Assembly (NCBI GenBank): GCA_014376425.1
Contig: JACMRO010000123.1
Location: 1 to 7,008 of the forward strand
Direction: 5' to 3'
DNA from: Rubritepida sp.
GTDB lineage: Bacteria; Pseudomonadota; Alphaproteobacteria; Acetobacterales; Acetobacteraceae
DNA length: 7,008 nucleotides
Shown: positions 1 through 5,994 of the stretch, piece by piece
Position numbering within the stretch: the first letter of the stretch is position 1
Layout of the letters: each line of letters opens with the position of its first letter
Program-made: the position numbers and the translations under genes
The notes under the pieces: model-generated
The model's database searches: none
Seen by the model: only the letters and a program-made list of their open reading frames with translations
Told to the model about the DNA's origin: nothing

Positions 1-434
1 CCCTTCTTGATCTTGTCGTCCAGGTCCATGCCCGCCGTCACCTCGCCCCAGATGGTGTACTGGCCATCGAGGAAGCTGCCCGGCGCGAACATGATAAAGA
101 ACTGGCTGTTGGCGCTGTCGGGGCTTTCCGCCCGGGCCATGCCGCAGGTGCCGCGCACGAACTTGGCCTTCTGCGTAAACTCGGCGGCCACGTTCGGCAG
201 TTCGGAACCGCCGGTGCCGGTGCCGGTCGGGTCGCCGCCCTGCGCCATGAAGCCATCGATGACGCGGTGGAACACCACGCCGTTATAGAAGCCCTGGCGC
301 GTGAGGGTTTTGATCCGCTCGACATGTAGGGGCGCCAAATCGGGCCGCAGCGTGATGGTGATCGTGCCGTCCTTCAGTTCCAGGTGTAGGGTGTTCTCAA
401 GGTCGGCGGCCGGGGCCGCGCTTTGTTCGCTCAT
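1..434 (-). CDS. Peptidylprolyl isomerase (cyclophilin type), cytoplasmic paralogue, 3' end cut by window
   Basis: This gene catalyses cis-trans isomerisation of peptidyl-prolyl bonds and assists protein folding. Only the first 144 codons are present, because the reading frame runs off position 1 without a stop. Translation from the ATG at 434-432 begins MSEQSAAPAADLENTL. There is no hydrophobic signal peptide, so I infer a cytoplasmic location. Cyclophilin core motifs are intact: FHRVIDGFMAQGGDPTGTG at residues 55-73 (His56, Arg57, Phe62, Gln65) and NSQFFIMFAP at 109-118 (Gln111, Phe113). The position of human cyclophilin A Trp121 is Phe121 here, and that of His126 is Tyr126. The missing part should be about 10-20 residues, judging from the upstream paralogue (460-1002), to which it is roughly 70% identical by eye. 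It starts 25 bp after that gene's stop, so the two are probably co-transcribed. No strong Shine-Dalgarno sequence precedes the ATG. Confidence 0.93.
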   Translation of the reverse strand, partial: MSEQSAAPAADLENTLHLELKDGTITITLRPDLAPLHVERIKTLTRQGFYNGVVFHRVIDGFMAQGGDPTGTGTGGSELPNVAAEFTQKAKFVRGTCGMARAESPDSANSQFFIMFAPGSFLDGQYTIWGEVTAGMDLDDKIKK

Positions 435-459
435 GGCAAAATCCGTCTTGTTGTGAAGG

Positions 460-1002
460 TCAGCGGTCGGCGGCGACGCGCATCGACTGGATGCGGTCAG
501 GGCCCGTGACGGAGCCCGACTGGCCGGCACCGCGCTTGATACGGTCGACCGCCTCCATGCCTGAGACCACCTGGCCCCAGATGGTGTACTCGCCATCCAG
601 ACCCGGGTTGGGCGCGAACATGATGAAGAACTGGCTGTTGGCGCTGTCGCGGCTGGCGGATCGTGCCATGCCGCAAGTGCCGCGCAGGAACCGTGCCGTG
701 GCGGGCGGGCTGAATTCACCGGCCAGATTCGGCAAATCGGAGCCGCTGGTGCCGGTGCCCGTGGGGTCGCCACCTTGCGCCATGAAGCCTTCGATGACGC
801 GGTGGAAGACGAGGTTGTTGTAGAAGCCGCGCCGGGTCAGGATCTTAATGCGCTCGACGTGCCGTGGCGCCAGGTCAGGCCGCAGGCGAATTGTGACCAC
901 CCCGTCCTTCAGCTGCATCAGCAGCGTGTTCTCCGGGTCGGTCGCCTGCTGGGCGAGGGCGGGGGCGGCCAGCGCACTGGCGAAAAGGGTACGGCGAAGC
1001 AT
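460..1002 (-). CDS. Peptidylprolyl isomerase (cyclophilin type), exported paralogue
   Basis: A 180-residue cyclophilin predicted to act as a proline isomerase/folding catalyst in the periplasm. The N-terminus MLRRTLFASALAAPALAQQA looks like a Sec signal peptide: two Arg, a short Ala/Leu-rich core, and an ALA|QQ cleavage site after residue 17. The catalytic core follows at about residues 25-158: FHRVIEGFMAQGGDPTGTG at 66-84 (Arg68, Phe73, Gln76) and NSQFFIMFAP at 122-131 (Gln124, Phe126). Gly134 sits where cyclophilin A has Trp121, so cyclosporin binding should be weak (family knowledge plus inference). The start is well supported: AGGAG at 1015-1011 lies 8 bases before the ATG and overlaps the TAG stop of coaD, which ends 11 bp upstream. 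The downstream cyclophilin at 1-434 is a tandem paralogue without a signal peptide, so the pair covers both compartments. The signal sequence is short, and a lipoprotein is excluded because it has no Cys. Confidence 0.93.
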   Translation of the reverse strand: MLRRTLFASALAAPALAQQATDPENTLLMQLKDGVVTIRLRPDLAPRHVERIKILTRRGFYNNLVFHRVIEGFMAQGGDPTGTGTSGSDLPNLAGEFSPPATARFLRGTCGMARSASRDSANSQFFIMFAPNPGLDGEYTIWGQVVSGMEAVDRIKRGAGQSGSVTGPDRIQSMRVAADR

Positions 1003-1010
1003 CGGGTGGT

Positions 1011-1015
1011 CTCCT
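1011..1015 (-). promoter_or_regulatory. Ribosome binding site of the exported cyclophilin gene
   Basis: AGGAG on the minus strand lies 8 bases before the ATG at 1002. Its first two bases are the last two of the coaD TAG stop (1016-1014), so a ribosome terminating on coaD is already at the next initiation site. This suggests translational coupling. Confidence 0.7.
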
Positions 1016-1526
1016 ATTCAGGCACTTGGCCGCGCACGCGGGCCATGGTTCGCTCGAAGGTCAGTTTGGGGACGAAGCTGGAGATGTCACCGCCCAGCTG
1101 CGCCACCTCCTTCACGAAGCGGGACGAAATGAACTGGTTTGTCTCGCTTGCCATCAGGAACACGGTCTCCACACTGCTGTCCAGCCGGTGGTTCATGCCC
1201 GCCATCTGGAACTCATAATCGAAATCCGACACGGCACGCAGCCCACGCACGATCATCCGCGCGCCGACCTGTTTGGCAAACGCGATCAACAGCCCGGTGA
1301 ACGGCCGCACTTCGATCACCATACCGTGTCGGGTGGCGATGGGCGCGGCTTCCGCCCGCACCAGCTCGACCCGCTCTTCGAGCGGGAAGAGCGGCCCCTT
1401 GCCGATGTTGATCGACACGCCGACGACCAGCCGGTCCAGCAATCGCGCGGCGCGACCGATGACGTCGACATGGCCATTGGTCACCGGGTCGAAAGTGCCG
1501 GGGTAGAGCCCCACGCGCTCAGGCAT
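1014..1526 (-). CDS. coaD: Phosphopantetheine adenylyltransferase (PPAT)
   Basis: CoaD transfers AMP from ATP to 4'-phosphopantetheine, giving dephospho-CoA, the penultimate and reversible step of coenzyme A synthesis in the cytoplasm. The 170-residue product matches the usual length of about 160-170. It opens MPERVGLYPGTFDPVTNGH, with the nucleotidyltransferase T-x-G-H motif at Thr16-His19. Further family blocks are RGLRAVSDFDYEFQMAGMN in the middle and ISSRFVKEVA near the C-terminus, the counterpart of the E. coli SSS-LVKEVA ATP-binding segment. The frame also opens at an ATG at 1562, which would add 12 residues. I prefer 1526 because GAGGA (1539-1535) sits 8 bases before it and the protein then begins directly at the conserved first strand. 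This start lies inside the last codons of gyrA, an 8-bp overlap. The cyclophilin gene follows after 11 bp, so coaD appears to be in the gyrA operon. Confidence 0.96.
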   Translation of the reverse strand: MPERVGLYPGTFDPVTNGHVDVIGRAARLLDRLVVGVSINIGKGPLFPLEERVELVRAEAAPIATRHGMVIEVRPFTGLLIAFAKQVGARMIVRGLRAVSDFDYEFQMAGMNHRLDSSVETVFLMASETNQFISSRFVKEVAQLGGDISSFVPKLTFERTMARVRGQVPE

Positions 1527-4275
1527 CGGCGTCGTCCTCGGCGGGGCCGTCCCCAGGGGCATCGTCGAGCACCGGGAAACAGCTGGTGATGTGCTCGCCT
1601 TCCTCCATTCGCAGCATGGTCACGCCCATGGCCTGGCGGCCGGTGACGCGAACCTGGCCGGCCGGCAGCCGGATCAGGCGGCCGCCATCGGTCACCAGCA
1701 TCACGTCGTCGGTCTCGCCCACGGTGAAGCAGGCGACGACGGCGCGGCCGGTCCGGGTGGAGAAGCCGATATTGGCGATGCCCTGGCCGCCGCGCCCGGT
1801 AACCCGGTATTCATAGGCAGAACTGCGCTTGCCGAAGCCCGCATCGGTTATGGTGAGAAGGAAGCGCTCGGCCGTCTCCAGCTCAGCGACGCGTTCGGCG
1901 GAGAGGGGTGCATCGGCCTCGGTCGGCTCGTCTTCGCCGGGGGTGAACTCGGCAGCCGCCTCTTCCAGAATTTCCGTGGCTTCGCCCACGCGCCGCTTGG
2001 CGCTGGATTGGCGCAGGTAGGCGGCACGCTCACCCACACCGGCGTCGACATGGTTGAGCACCACCAACGAGATCACCCGGTCATCGCCCAGCAGACGAAT
2101 GCCGCGCACCCCGGAGGAGTCGCGCCCGGCGAAGACGCGCAGCGTTTCAGCCTCGGCCACGAACCGGATGCACTTGCCTGCCCGCGTCGCCAGGAAGACG
2201 TCATCGCCCTCGCGGCAGGTCGCGACCCCGACCAGCTCGTCGCCCTCATCGAGCTTCATCGCGATGAGGCCCATCGCGCGGACGTTGCGGAAATCCGACA
2301 GTTTGTTGCGCCGCACCCCGCCCTGCACCGTGGCGAACACGAGGTGAAGGTTTTCCCAAAGCGATTCGTCCTGCGGCAGCGGCAGCACGGCGGTGACGCC
2401 CTCGCCCTCATGCAGCTGCAGAAGCTGACGCAGGGAGCGGCCCTTGCCGTTCGGCCCGCCTTCCGGCAGTTGCCAGATCTTGCTGCGGAAGGCCATGCCG
2501 CGGCTGGTGAAGAACAGCACCCATTGGTGGGTGTGGGCGACGAAGCTGCGCATCACCACATCGCTCTCACGCGTCGAGGCGGCGCTGCGGCCGCGGCCAC
2601 CGCGGTTCTGCGCCCGGAAGGTGTCGAGCGGCGTGCGCTTCACATAGCCGTCGCGCGTGATGGTGACGACCATGGTGCCGGGCTCGATCAGGCTTTCGTC
2701 GTCCAGGTCTGCCGCGGCGTCGTCGATACGCGTCAATCGCGGCGACGCGATCTGCGCGCGCACCGCCAGCAGCTCTTCGCGAATAACCTCCATGCGGCGC
2801 GGGCGGCTGCCCAGAATGTCCAGCAGGCCGCGGATCTTGTCACCGACCTTGCCCAGCTCGGCGGTGATCTTGCCGCGCTCCAGCCCGGTCAGGCGCTGCA
2901 GCCGCAGCTCCAGGATGCCGCGGGCCTGCTCCTCGGTCAGCCGCACCGTGCCGGCGTCGGTGACCACGTTGCGCTCGTCCTGAATCAGGTCGAGCAGCAC
3001 GCCCACGTCGCCCGCCGGCCAGTCGCGGGACATCAGGGCTTCACGCGCGGCTGCGGGTTCGGCGCTGGCGCGGATGACGCGGATGACCTCATCGATATTG
3101 GCGACCGCGATGGCCAGGCCGATCAGCTGGTGGCCGCGCTCGCGCGCCTTGCCCAGGCGGAAGCGGCTGCGGCGGGAGATGACGTCCTCACGGAAGCGGA
3201 GGAACGCCTTGAGCGCGGTGATGAGCCCCATCTGCTCGGGCGTGCCGTCATTCAGCGCCAGGAAGTTGACAGCGAAGCTAATCTGCAGCTGCGTCATCCG
3301 GTAGAGCTGGTTCAACACCACCTCGGCCGTCGCGTCTCGCTTCAGCTCGATGACCAGGCGCACACCGTCACGGTCGCTCTCGTCGCGCAGGTCGGAAATG
3401 CCTTCGATAGCCTTGGCGCGGACCAGCTCGGCGATCTTCTCCTGCAGCGTGACCTTGTTCACCTGGTAGGCCATTTCGGTGACGATGATCGCTTCGCGAC
3501 CGGCCTGCTTCATCGGCTCGATCTCGCATTTCGCACGCAGCGGGATAGAGCCCCGGCCCGTCTCGAAAGCGCTGCGAATGCCGGAGCGGCCCAGGATGAT
3601 GCCGCCGGTCGGGAAGTCCGGCCCGGGCATGATCTGCATCAGATCATCGAGGGTGCTGTCCGGTTCCTCGATCAGCCTCAGCGTGGCGTCGATCACCTCG
3701 CCCGGGTTATGCGGCGGGATGTTGGTGGCCATGCCGACGGCGATGCCGTTGGCACCGTTGACCAGCAGGTTAGGGTAGGCGGCCGGCAGCACGCGGGGCT
3801 CGGTGCCGCTGTCGTCGTAGGTGGCGGCGAAGTCGACCGTGTCCTCGTCGATGCCCTCAAGCAGCGCCATGGCCGAGCGGGCCAGCCGCGCCTCGGTGTA
3901 GCGCATCGCCGCCGGCGCATCGCCGTCCATGCTGCCGAAATTGCCCTGGCCATCGATCAGGGGCACGCGCATGGCGAAGGGCTGCGCCATGCGGACCATG
4001 GCGTCGTAGATCGAGGCGTCGCCATGCGGGTGGTATTTGCCCATCACGTCGCCGGCGACGCGGGCCGATTTGCGGTGCGGCTTGTCGGGGGTGAAGCCCG
4101 ATTCGTTCATCGCGTAGAGAATGCGGCGATGGACCGGCTTGAGGCCGTCACGAATATCGGGGAGCGCGCGGGAGACGATGACGCTCATGGCGTAAGCGAG
4201 GAAGGATTTGCGCATTTCCTTCTCGATGGCGATGGGGGCGATGTCGTCGCGGGGAACGTCTGGCGTGTCGCTCAT
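1519..4275 (-). CDS. gyrA: DNA gyrase subunit A
   Basis: GyrA is the DNA breakage-reunion and wrapping subunit of the A2B2 type II topoisomerase that introduces negative supercoils using ATP bound by GyrB. The gene is complete at 918 residues (E. coli 875). The N-terminal part carries the catalytic Arg125-Tyr126 pair in AAMRYTE and the quinolone-resistance segment HPHGDASIYD at 82-91. Ala87 occupies the E. coli Ser83 site, and Asp91 is retained at the Asp87 site. The coiled-coil/tower region follows to about 510. The C-terminal DNA-wrapping domain contains a GyrA box, QNRGGRG, at 556-562, which marks gyrase as opposed to topoisomerase IV ParC. A second box-like RGGQG lies at 828-832. An acidic insertion (about residues 760-800) between blades accounts for most of the extra length and is, from memory, common in alphaproteobacteria. 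The tail is acidic. No clear Shine-Dalgarno precedes the ATG. coaD overlaps its last 8 bp. Confidence 0.98.
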   Translation of the reverse strand: MSDTPDVPRDDIAPIAIEKEMRKSFLAYAMSVIVSRALPDIRDGLKPVHRRILYAMNESGFTPDKPHRKSARVAGDVMGKYHPHGDASIYDAMVRMAQPFAMRVPLIDGQGNFGSMDGDAPAAMRYTEARLARSAMALLEGIDEDTVDFAATYDDSGTEPRVLPAAYPNLLVNGANGIAVGMATNIPPHNPGEVIDATLRLIEEPDSTLDDLMQIMPGPDFPTGGIILGRSGIRSAFETGRGSIPLRAKCEIEPMKQAGREAIIVTEMAYQVNKVTLQEKIAELVRAKAIEGISDLRDESDRDGVRLVIELKRDATAEVVLNQLYRMTQLQISFAVNFLALNDGTPEQMGLITALKAFLRFREDVISRRSRFRLGKARERGHQLIGLAIAVANIDEVIRVIRASAEPAAAREALMSRDWPAGDVGVLLDLIQDERNVVTDAGTVRLTEEQARGILELRLQRLTGLERGKITAELGKVGDKIRGLLDILGSRPRRMEVIREELLAVRAQIASPRLTRIDDAAADLDDESLIEPGTMVVTITRDGYVKRTPLDTFRAQNRGGRGRSAASTRESDVVMRSFVAHTHQWVLFFTSRGMAFRSKIWQLPEGGPNGKGRSLRQLLQLHEGEGVTAVLPLPQDESLWENLHLVFATVQGGVRRNKLSDFRNVRAMGLIAMKLDEGDELVGVATCREGDDVFLATRAGKCIRFVAEAETLRVFAGRDSSGVRGIRLLGDDRVISLVVLNHVDAGVGERAAYLRQSSAKRRVGEATEILEEAAAEFTPGEDEPTEADAPLSAERVAELETAERFLLTITDAGFGKRSSAYEYRVTGRGGQGIANIGFSTRTGRAVVACFTVGETDDVMLVTDGGRLIRLPAGQVRVTGRQAMGVTMLRMEEGEHITSCFPVLDDAPGDGPAEDDADA
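1535..1539 (-). promoter_or_regulatory. Ribosome binding site of coaD inside the 3' end of gyrA
   Basis: GAGGA on the minus strand, 8 bases before the coaD ATG at 1526. The same bases encode a Glu-Asp pair in the acidic tail of GyrA. It decides the coaD start in favour of 1526 over the upstream in-frame ATG at 1562. Confidence 0.65.
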
Positions 4276-4306
4276 GGGCGGTGGTTCAGGCGCGGAATCG
4301 CGGTGT

Positions 4307-4325
4307 TACTGGGCATGAGCCAGTA
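4307..4325. promoter_or_regulatory. Inverted repeat overlapping the putative gyrA -10 box
   Basis: TACTGG and CCAGTA form a perfect 6-bp dyad separated by 7 bases. One arm overlaps the proposed -10 hexamer and the other falls near the expected transcription start. It could be an operator or a small 5' leader hairpin. A 6-bp dyad can arise by chance, so this rests mainly on position. Confidence 0.25.
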
Positions 4326-4350
4326 TAGGGAAAAGCACTAAAAACCGCCA
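4322..4350 (-). promoter_or_regulatory. Possible gyrA promoter
   Basis: In the 82-bp gap between the SDR pair and gyrA, the minus strand has TATACT at 4327-4322, five of six matches to the sigma-70 -10 consensus, about 46 bp before the gyrA ATG. The matching -35 position (4350-4345, TGGCGG) is poor at 17-bp spacing. An AT-rich spacer is unusual in this GC-rich window. A promoter here would let gyrA be expressed independently of the SDR genes. The call rests on the -10 box alone. Confidence 0.3.
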
Positions 4351-4357
4351 GCCGGGC

Positions 4358-5101
4358 TCAGGTCTCCGCCCCGCCATTCACCGCCAGCATCTGCCCGTTG
4401 ATGAAGGCGCCATCCTCGCTCGCCAGCAACCGCACCACGGCCGCCACTTCCCGCGGCAGCCCCATGCGGCCGACCGGCACGCGCGCGACCATCGCCTGGC
4501 GATAGGCGGTCGGGTTATCGCCCTCATCATCGGCCGCTATCGGGCCGGGGGAGATGGCGTTGACGGTGATTCCCGCTGGCCCGAACTCCTTGCCCATCGA
4601 CTTGGTCAGCCCCCACAGCCCGTGCTTGGCGACCGACACGGGCGCGCGGCCGGCATAGCCATGGATGGCATTCATCCCCGTGAAGTTGACGATACGGCCC
4701 CAACCGCGCTCGATCATGCCTGGCAGGCAGGCCTGGCTGAGCCAAACCGCGGCCTCCAGATCCACCCCCATCACGCGCCGCCAATCCGCCTCGGTAATGT
4801 CGAGGAATTTGTGCTGCGGCCGCAACGCCGCGTTGTTCACCAGCACGTCGACGCGGCCGTATTGCGCCATCGCCAGGCCGGCCACTTTCAGGCAGCCCTC
4901 GCGGTCACCCACATCGCCCATCGCGACCGAGGCGCGGCCGCCCAACTCCCGCGCCTCGGCGGCCACCGCTTCGGCGGCCACGTGATCGGCCGAGCCGTTG
5001 ATGACGACGTCAAATCCCATCCCGGCCAGGCTCAGCGCCACGGCGCGGCCGATGTTGCGGCCGGCGCCGGTGATCAGCGCGACGCGCGTTTCCTTGGTCA
5101 T
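4358..5101 (-). CDS. SDR-fold protein lacking the catalytic Asn, Ser and Tyr (apparent pseudo-SDR)
   Basis: A 247-residue Rossmann-fold protein of the classical short-chain dehydrogenase/reductase family. The cofactor motif TGAGRNIG (11-18) and the structural NNAA (89-92) are present, as are the downstream KEFGPAGITVNAISPGP block (171-187) and a C-terminal ING...VNGG segment. The catalytic tetrad is largely gone. The Asn position is Asp114 (GVDL where VNL is usual), the Ser position 13 residues before the Tyr site is Gly142, and the Tyr of YxxxK is Val155 (VSVAK). Only Lys159 remains. Val155 is GTG, which differs from TAC/TAT at more than one base, so a single sequencing error is not the cause. 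Standard SDR chemistry is therefore unlikely, and a structural or regulatory partner role is inferred. The ATG at 5101 overlaps the TGA of the intact SDR gene upstream by one base (TGATG). A longer frame to 5188 only adds translation of that gene's 3' end. The substrate is unknown. Confidence 0.9.
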   Translation of the reverse strand: MTKETRVALITGAGRNIGRAVALSLAGMGFDVVINGSADHVAAEAVAAEARELGGRASVAMGDVGDREGCLKVAGLAMAQYGRVDVLVNNAALRPQHKFLDITEADWRRVMGVDLEAAVWLSQACLPGMIERGWGRIVNFTGMNAIHGYAGRAPVSVAKHGLWGLTKSMGKEFGPAGITVNAISPGPIAADDEGDNPTAYRQAMVARVPVGRMGLPREVAAVVRLLASEDGAFINGQMLAVNGGAET

Positions 5102-5853
5102 CAGTGAAAATACCTTCCCGAATCGATCACCACCGTCTGGCCGGTCATCGTCGTCGTGCGGCACATCGTCAGCACCATCTCCGCACAATTATCCTTATCT
5201 GCCGCGCGCTTCAGCAGGGAACCTGCCGCCGACTTCTCCACCTGTTCCTGTCGCAGGTTGGCGGTTGCCCGCGTGCCCTCCAGCAGGCCGGGGGCGACGC
5301 AGTTCACCAGCACTTCCGGCGCCATCGCCACCGCCATGCAGCGGGTCAAATGGATCAGCCCCGCTTTGGACACCGCGTAGGCTATGGACGACCCCGTCGG
5401 CCCCAGCCCCGCCACGGACGCGATGTTCACCACCCGGCCCTGGCCTTGCGCCTTCATGATCGGCGCCACCGCGCGCGTCAGCCGCATGGGCCCGGTGAGG
5501 TTCACCGCCATCACTTTTTCCCAGACTTCGTCGGTCAGATCTTCCAGCTGCGGAAACGGGATAGCGATGTTGTAGGCGGCGTCGTTCACCAGGATGTCCA
5601 GCCGGCCGAAGCGCTCCGTCACCCGGCCCACCAGCGCGGTCACCGAAGCCGCATCGGCGATGTCGCACTGCATGGCCACCGCGGCTACCTGATGCCGCGC
5701 GGCGATCTCCGCAGCCAGTGCCTCGGCCGCGTCCTGGCTGGCTGCAAACATCACCGCCAGGCTTGCACCCTCACGCGCCAGAGCATGACAGATGCGGCTG
5801 CCCAAACCGCCATGCCCGCCCGTGACAAGCGCCACCGCTCCGCGCAACTCCAT
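5101..5853 (-). CDS. Short-chain dehydrogenase/reductase with intact catalytic tetrad
   Basis: A 250-residue NAD(P)-dependent oxidoreductase, of typical length for a classical SDR and probably cytosolic. It starts MELRGAVALVTGG, with the dinucleotide motif TGGHGGLG at 11-18. The tetrad is complete: Asn118 in VNL, Ser146 in NIASVAG, Tyr159 and Lys163 in YAVSK. The usual NNAG is NDAA at 90-93. The C-terminus VVIDSGRYFH departs from the common VDGG ending. The reaction is presumably oxidation of an alcohol or reduction of a ketone. The substrate cannot be read from sequence, and FabG-like annotation would be over-precise. The start could be the ATG at 5859 or 5853. I chose 5853 because GGGGG lies 7 bases before it but only 1 base before the other. 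The frame stays open to 6012, but that extension is Arg/Pro-rich spacer translation. Its TGA overlaps the ATG of the pseudo-SDR gene, implying coupled synthesis of the two proteins. Confidence 0.92.
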   Translation of the reverse strand: MELRGAVALVTGGHGGLGSRICHALAREGASLAVMFAASQDAAEALAAEIAARHQVAAVAMQCDIADAASVTALVGRVTERFGRLDILVNDAAYNIAIPFPQLEDLTDEVWEKVMAVNLTGPMRLTRAVAPIMKAQGQGRVVNIASVAGLGPTGSSIAYAVSKAGLIHLTRCMAVAMAPEVLVNCVAPGLLEGTRATANLRQEQVEKSAAGSLLKRAADKDNCAEMVLTMCRTTTMTGQTVVIDSGRYFH

Positions 5854-5968
5854 GACCATGCCCCCAACGTTGGCGTGAGTTTGAGGCGGAGTGCGCAGGG
5901 GTGCAAGGCGACGGGGCTTTACTGGCCTTGGCTCGAACCGGGGCTGACAGCCGCCAAGCGGTGAAACG

Positions 5969-5994
5969 AAGAAGGGACCAAAAGGCCCCCTCCC
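5969..5994 (-). terminator. Hairpin, possible rho-independent terminator of fusA
   Basis: Read on the minus strand, an 11-bp stem (arms 5994-5984 and 5979-5969) closes a TTTT loop. Four of its pairs are G-U wobbles, so the hairpin is good only in minus-strand RNA; on the plus strand those pairs become A-C mismatches. The 3' arm and what follows (CCCTTCTTCGTTTC) are pyrimidine/T-rich but lack a clean T run. It lies about 90 bp after the fusA stop and 115 bp before the SDR start, so it could end the fusA transcript. Confidence 0.4.

Noticed and set aside
1527..1562. 12-residue extension of CoaD to an upstream ATG
   Set aside because: It is a non-conserved Thr/Pro-rich segment inside gyrA, whereas the ATG at 1526 has a well-placed GAGGA and gives the normal family N-terminus.
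1026..1589. Plus-strand reading frame of 187 codons opposite coaD
   Set aside because: It lies antisense to a clear coaD, with no recognisable domain, no ribosome site that I can see, and the same His/Arg/Asp-rich antisense composition.
1591..4341. Very long plus-strand reading frame (916 codons) antisense to gyrA
   Set aside because: It mirrors gyrA almost exactly, has no family motifs and reads as His/Gly/Ala/Asp/Arg-rich low-complexity protein. Long antisense frames are expected opposite GC-rich genes with strong third-position GC.
4335..4357. Possible terminator between the second SDR and gyrA (GC-rich bases followed by TTTTT on the minus strand)
   Set aside because: Only a 3-bp stem (GCC/GGC or CCG/CGG) precedes the T run, too weak to call. 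The T run fits as well as the AT-rich spacer of a gyrA promoter.
5102..5188. N-terminal extension of the second SDR (29 residues)
   Set aside because: It is only an alternate-frame reading of the 3' end of the preceding SDR gene. The TGATG overlap and the MTKETRVALITGAG start are typical.
5878..5906. SDR promoter candidate (TTGCAC, 17 bp, CAAACT on the minus strand)
   Set aside because: The -35 is fair but the -10 matches only about half of the consensus. In a GC-rich spacer this is not distinguishable from chance.
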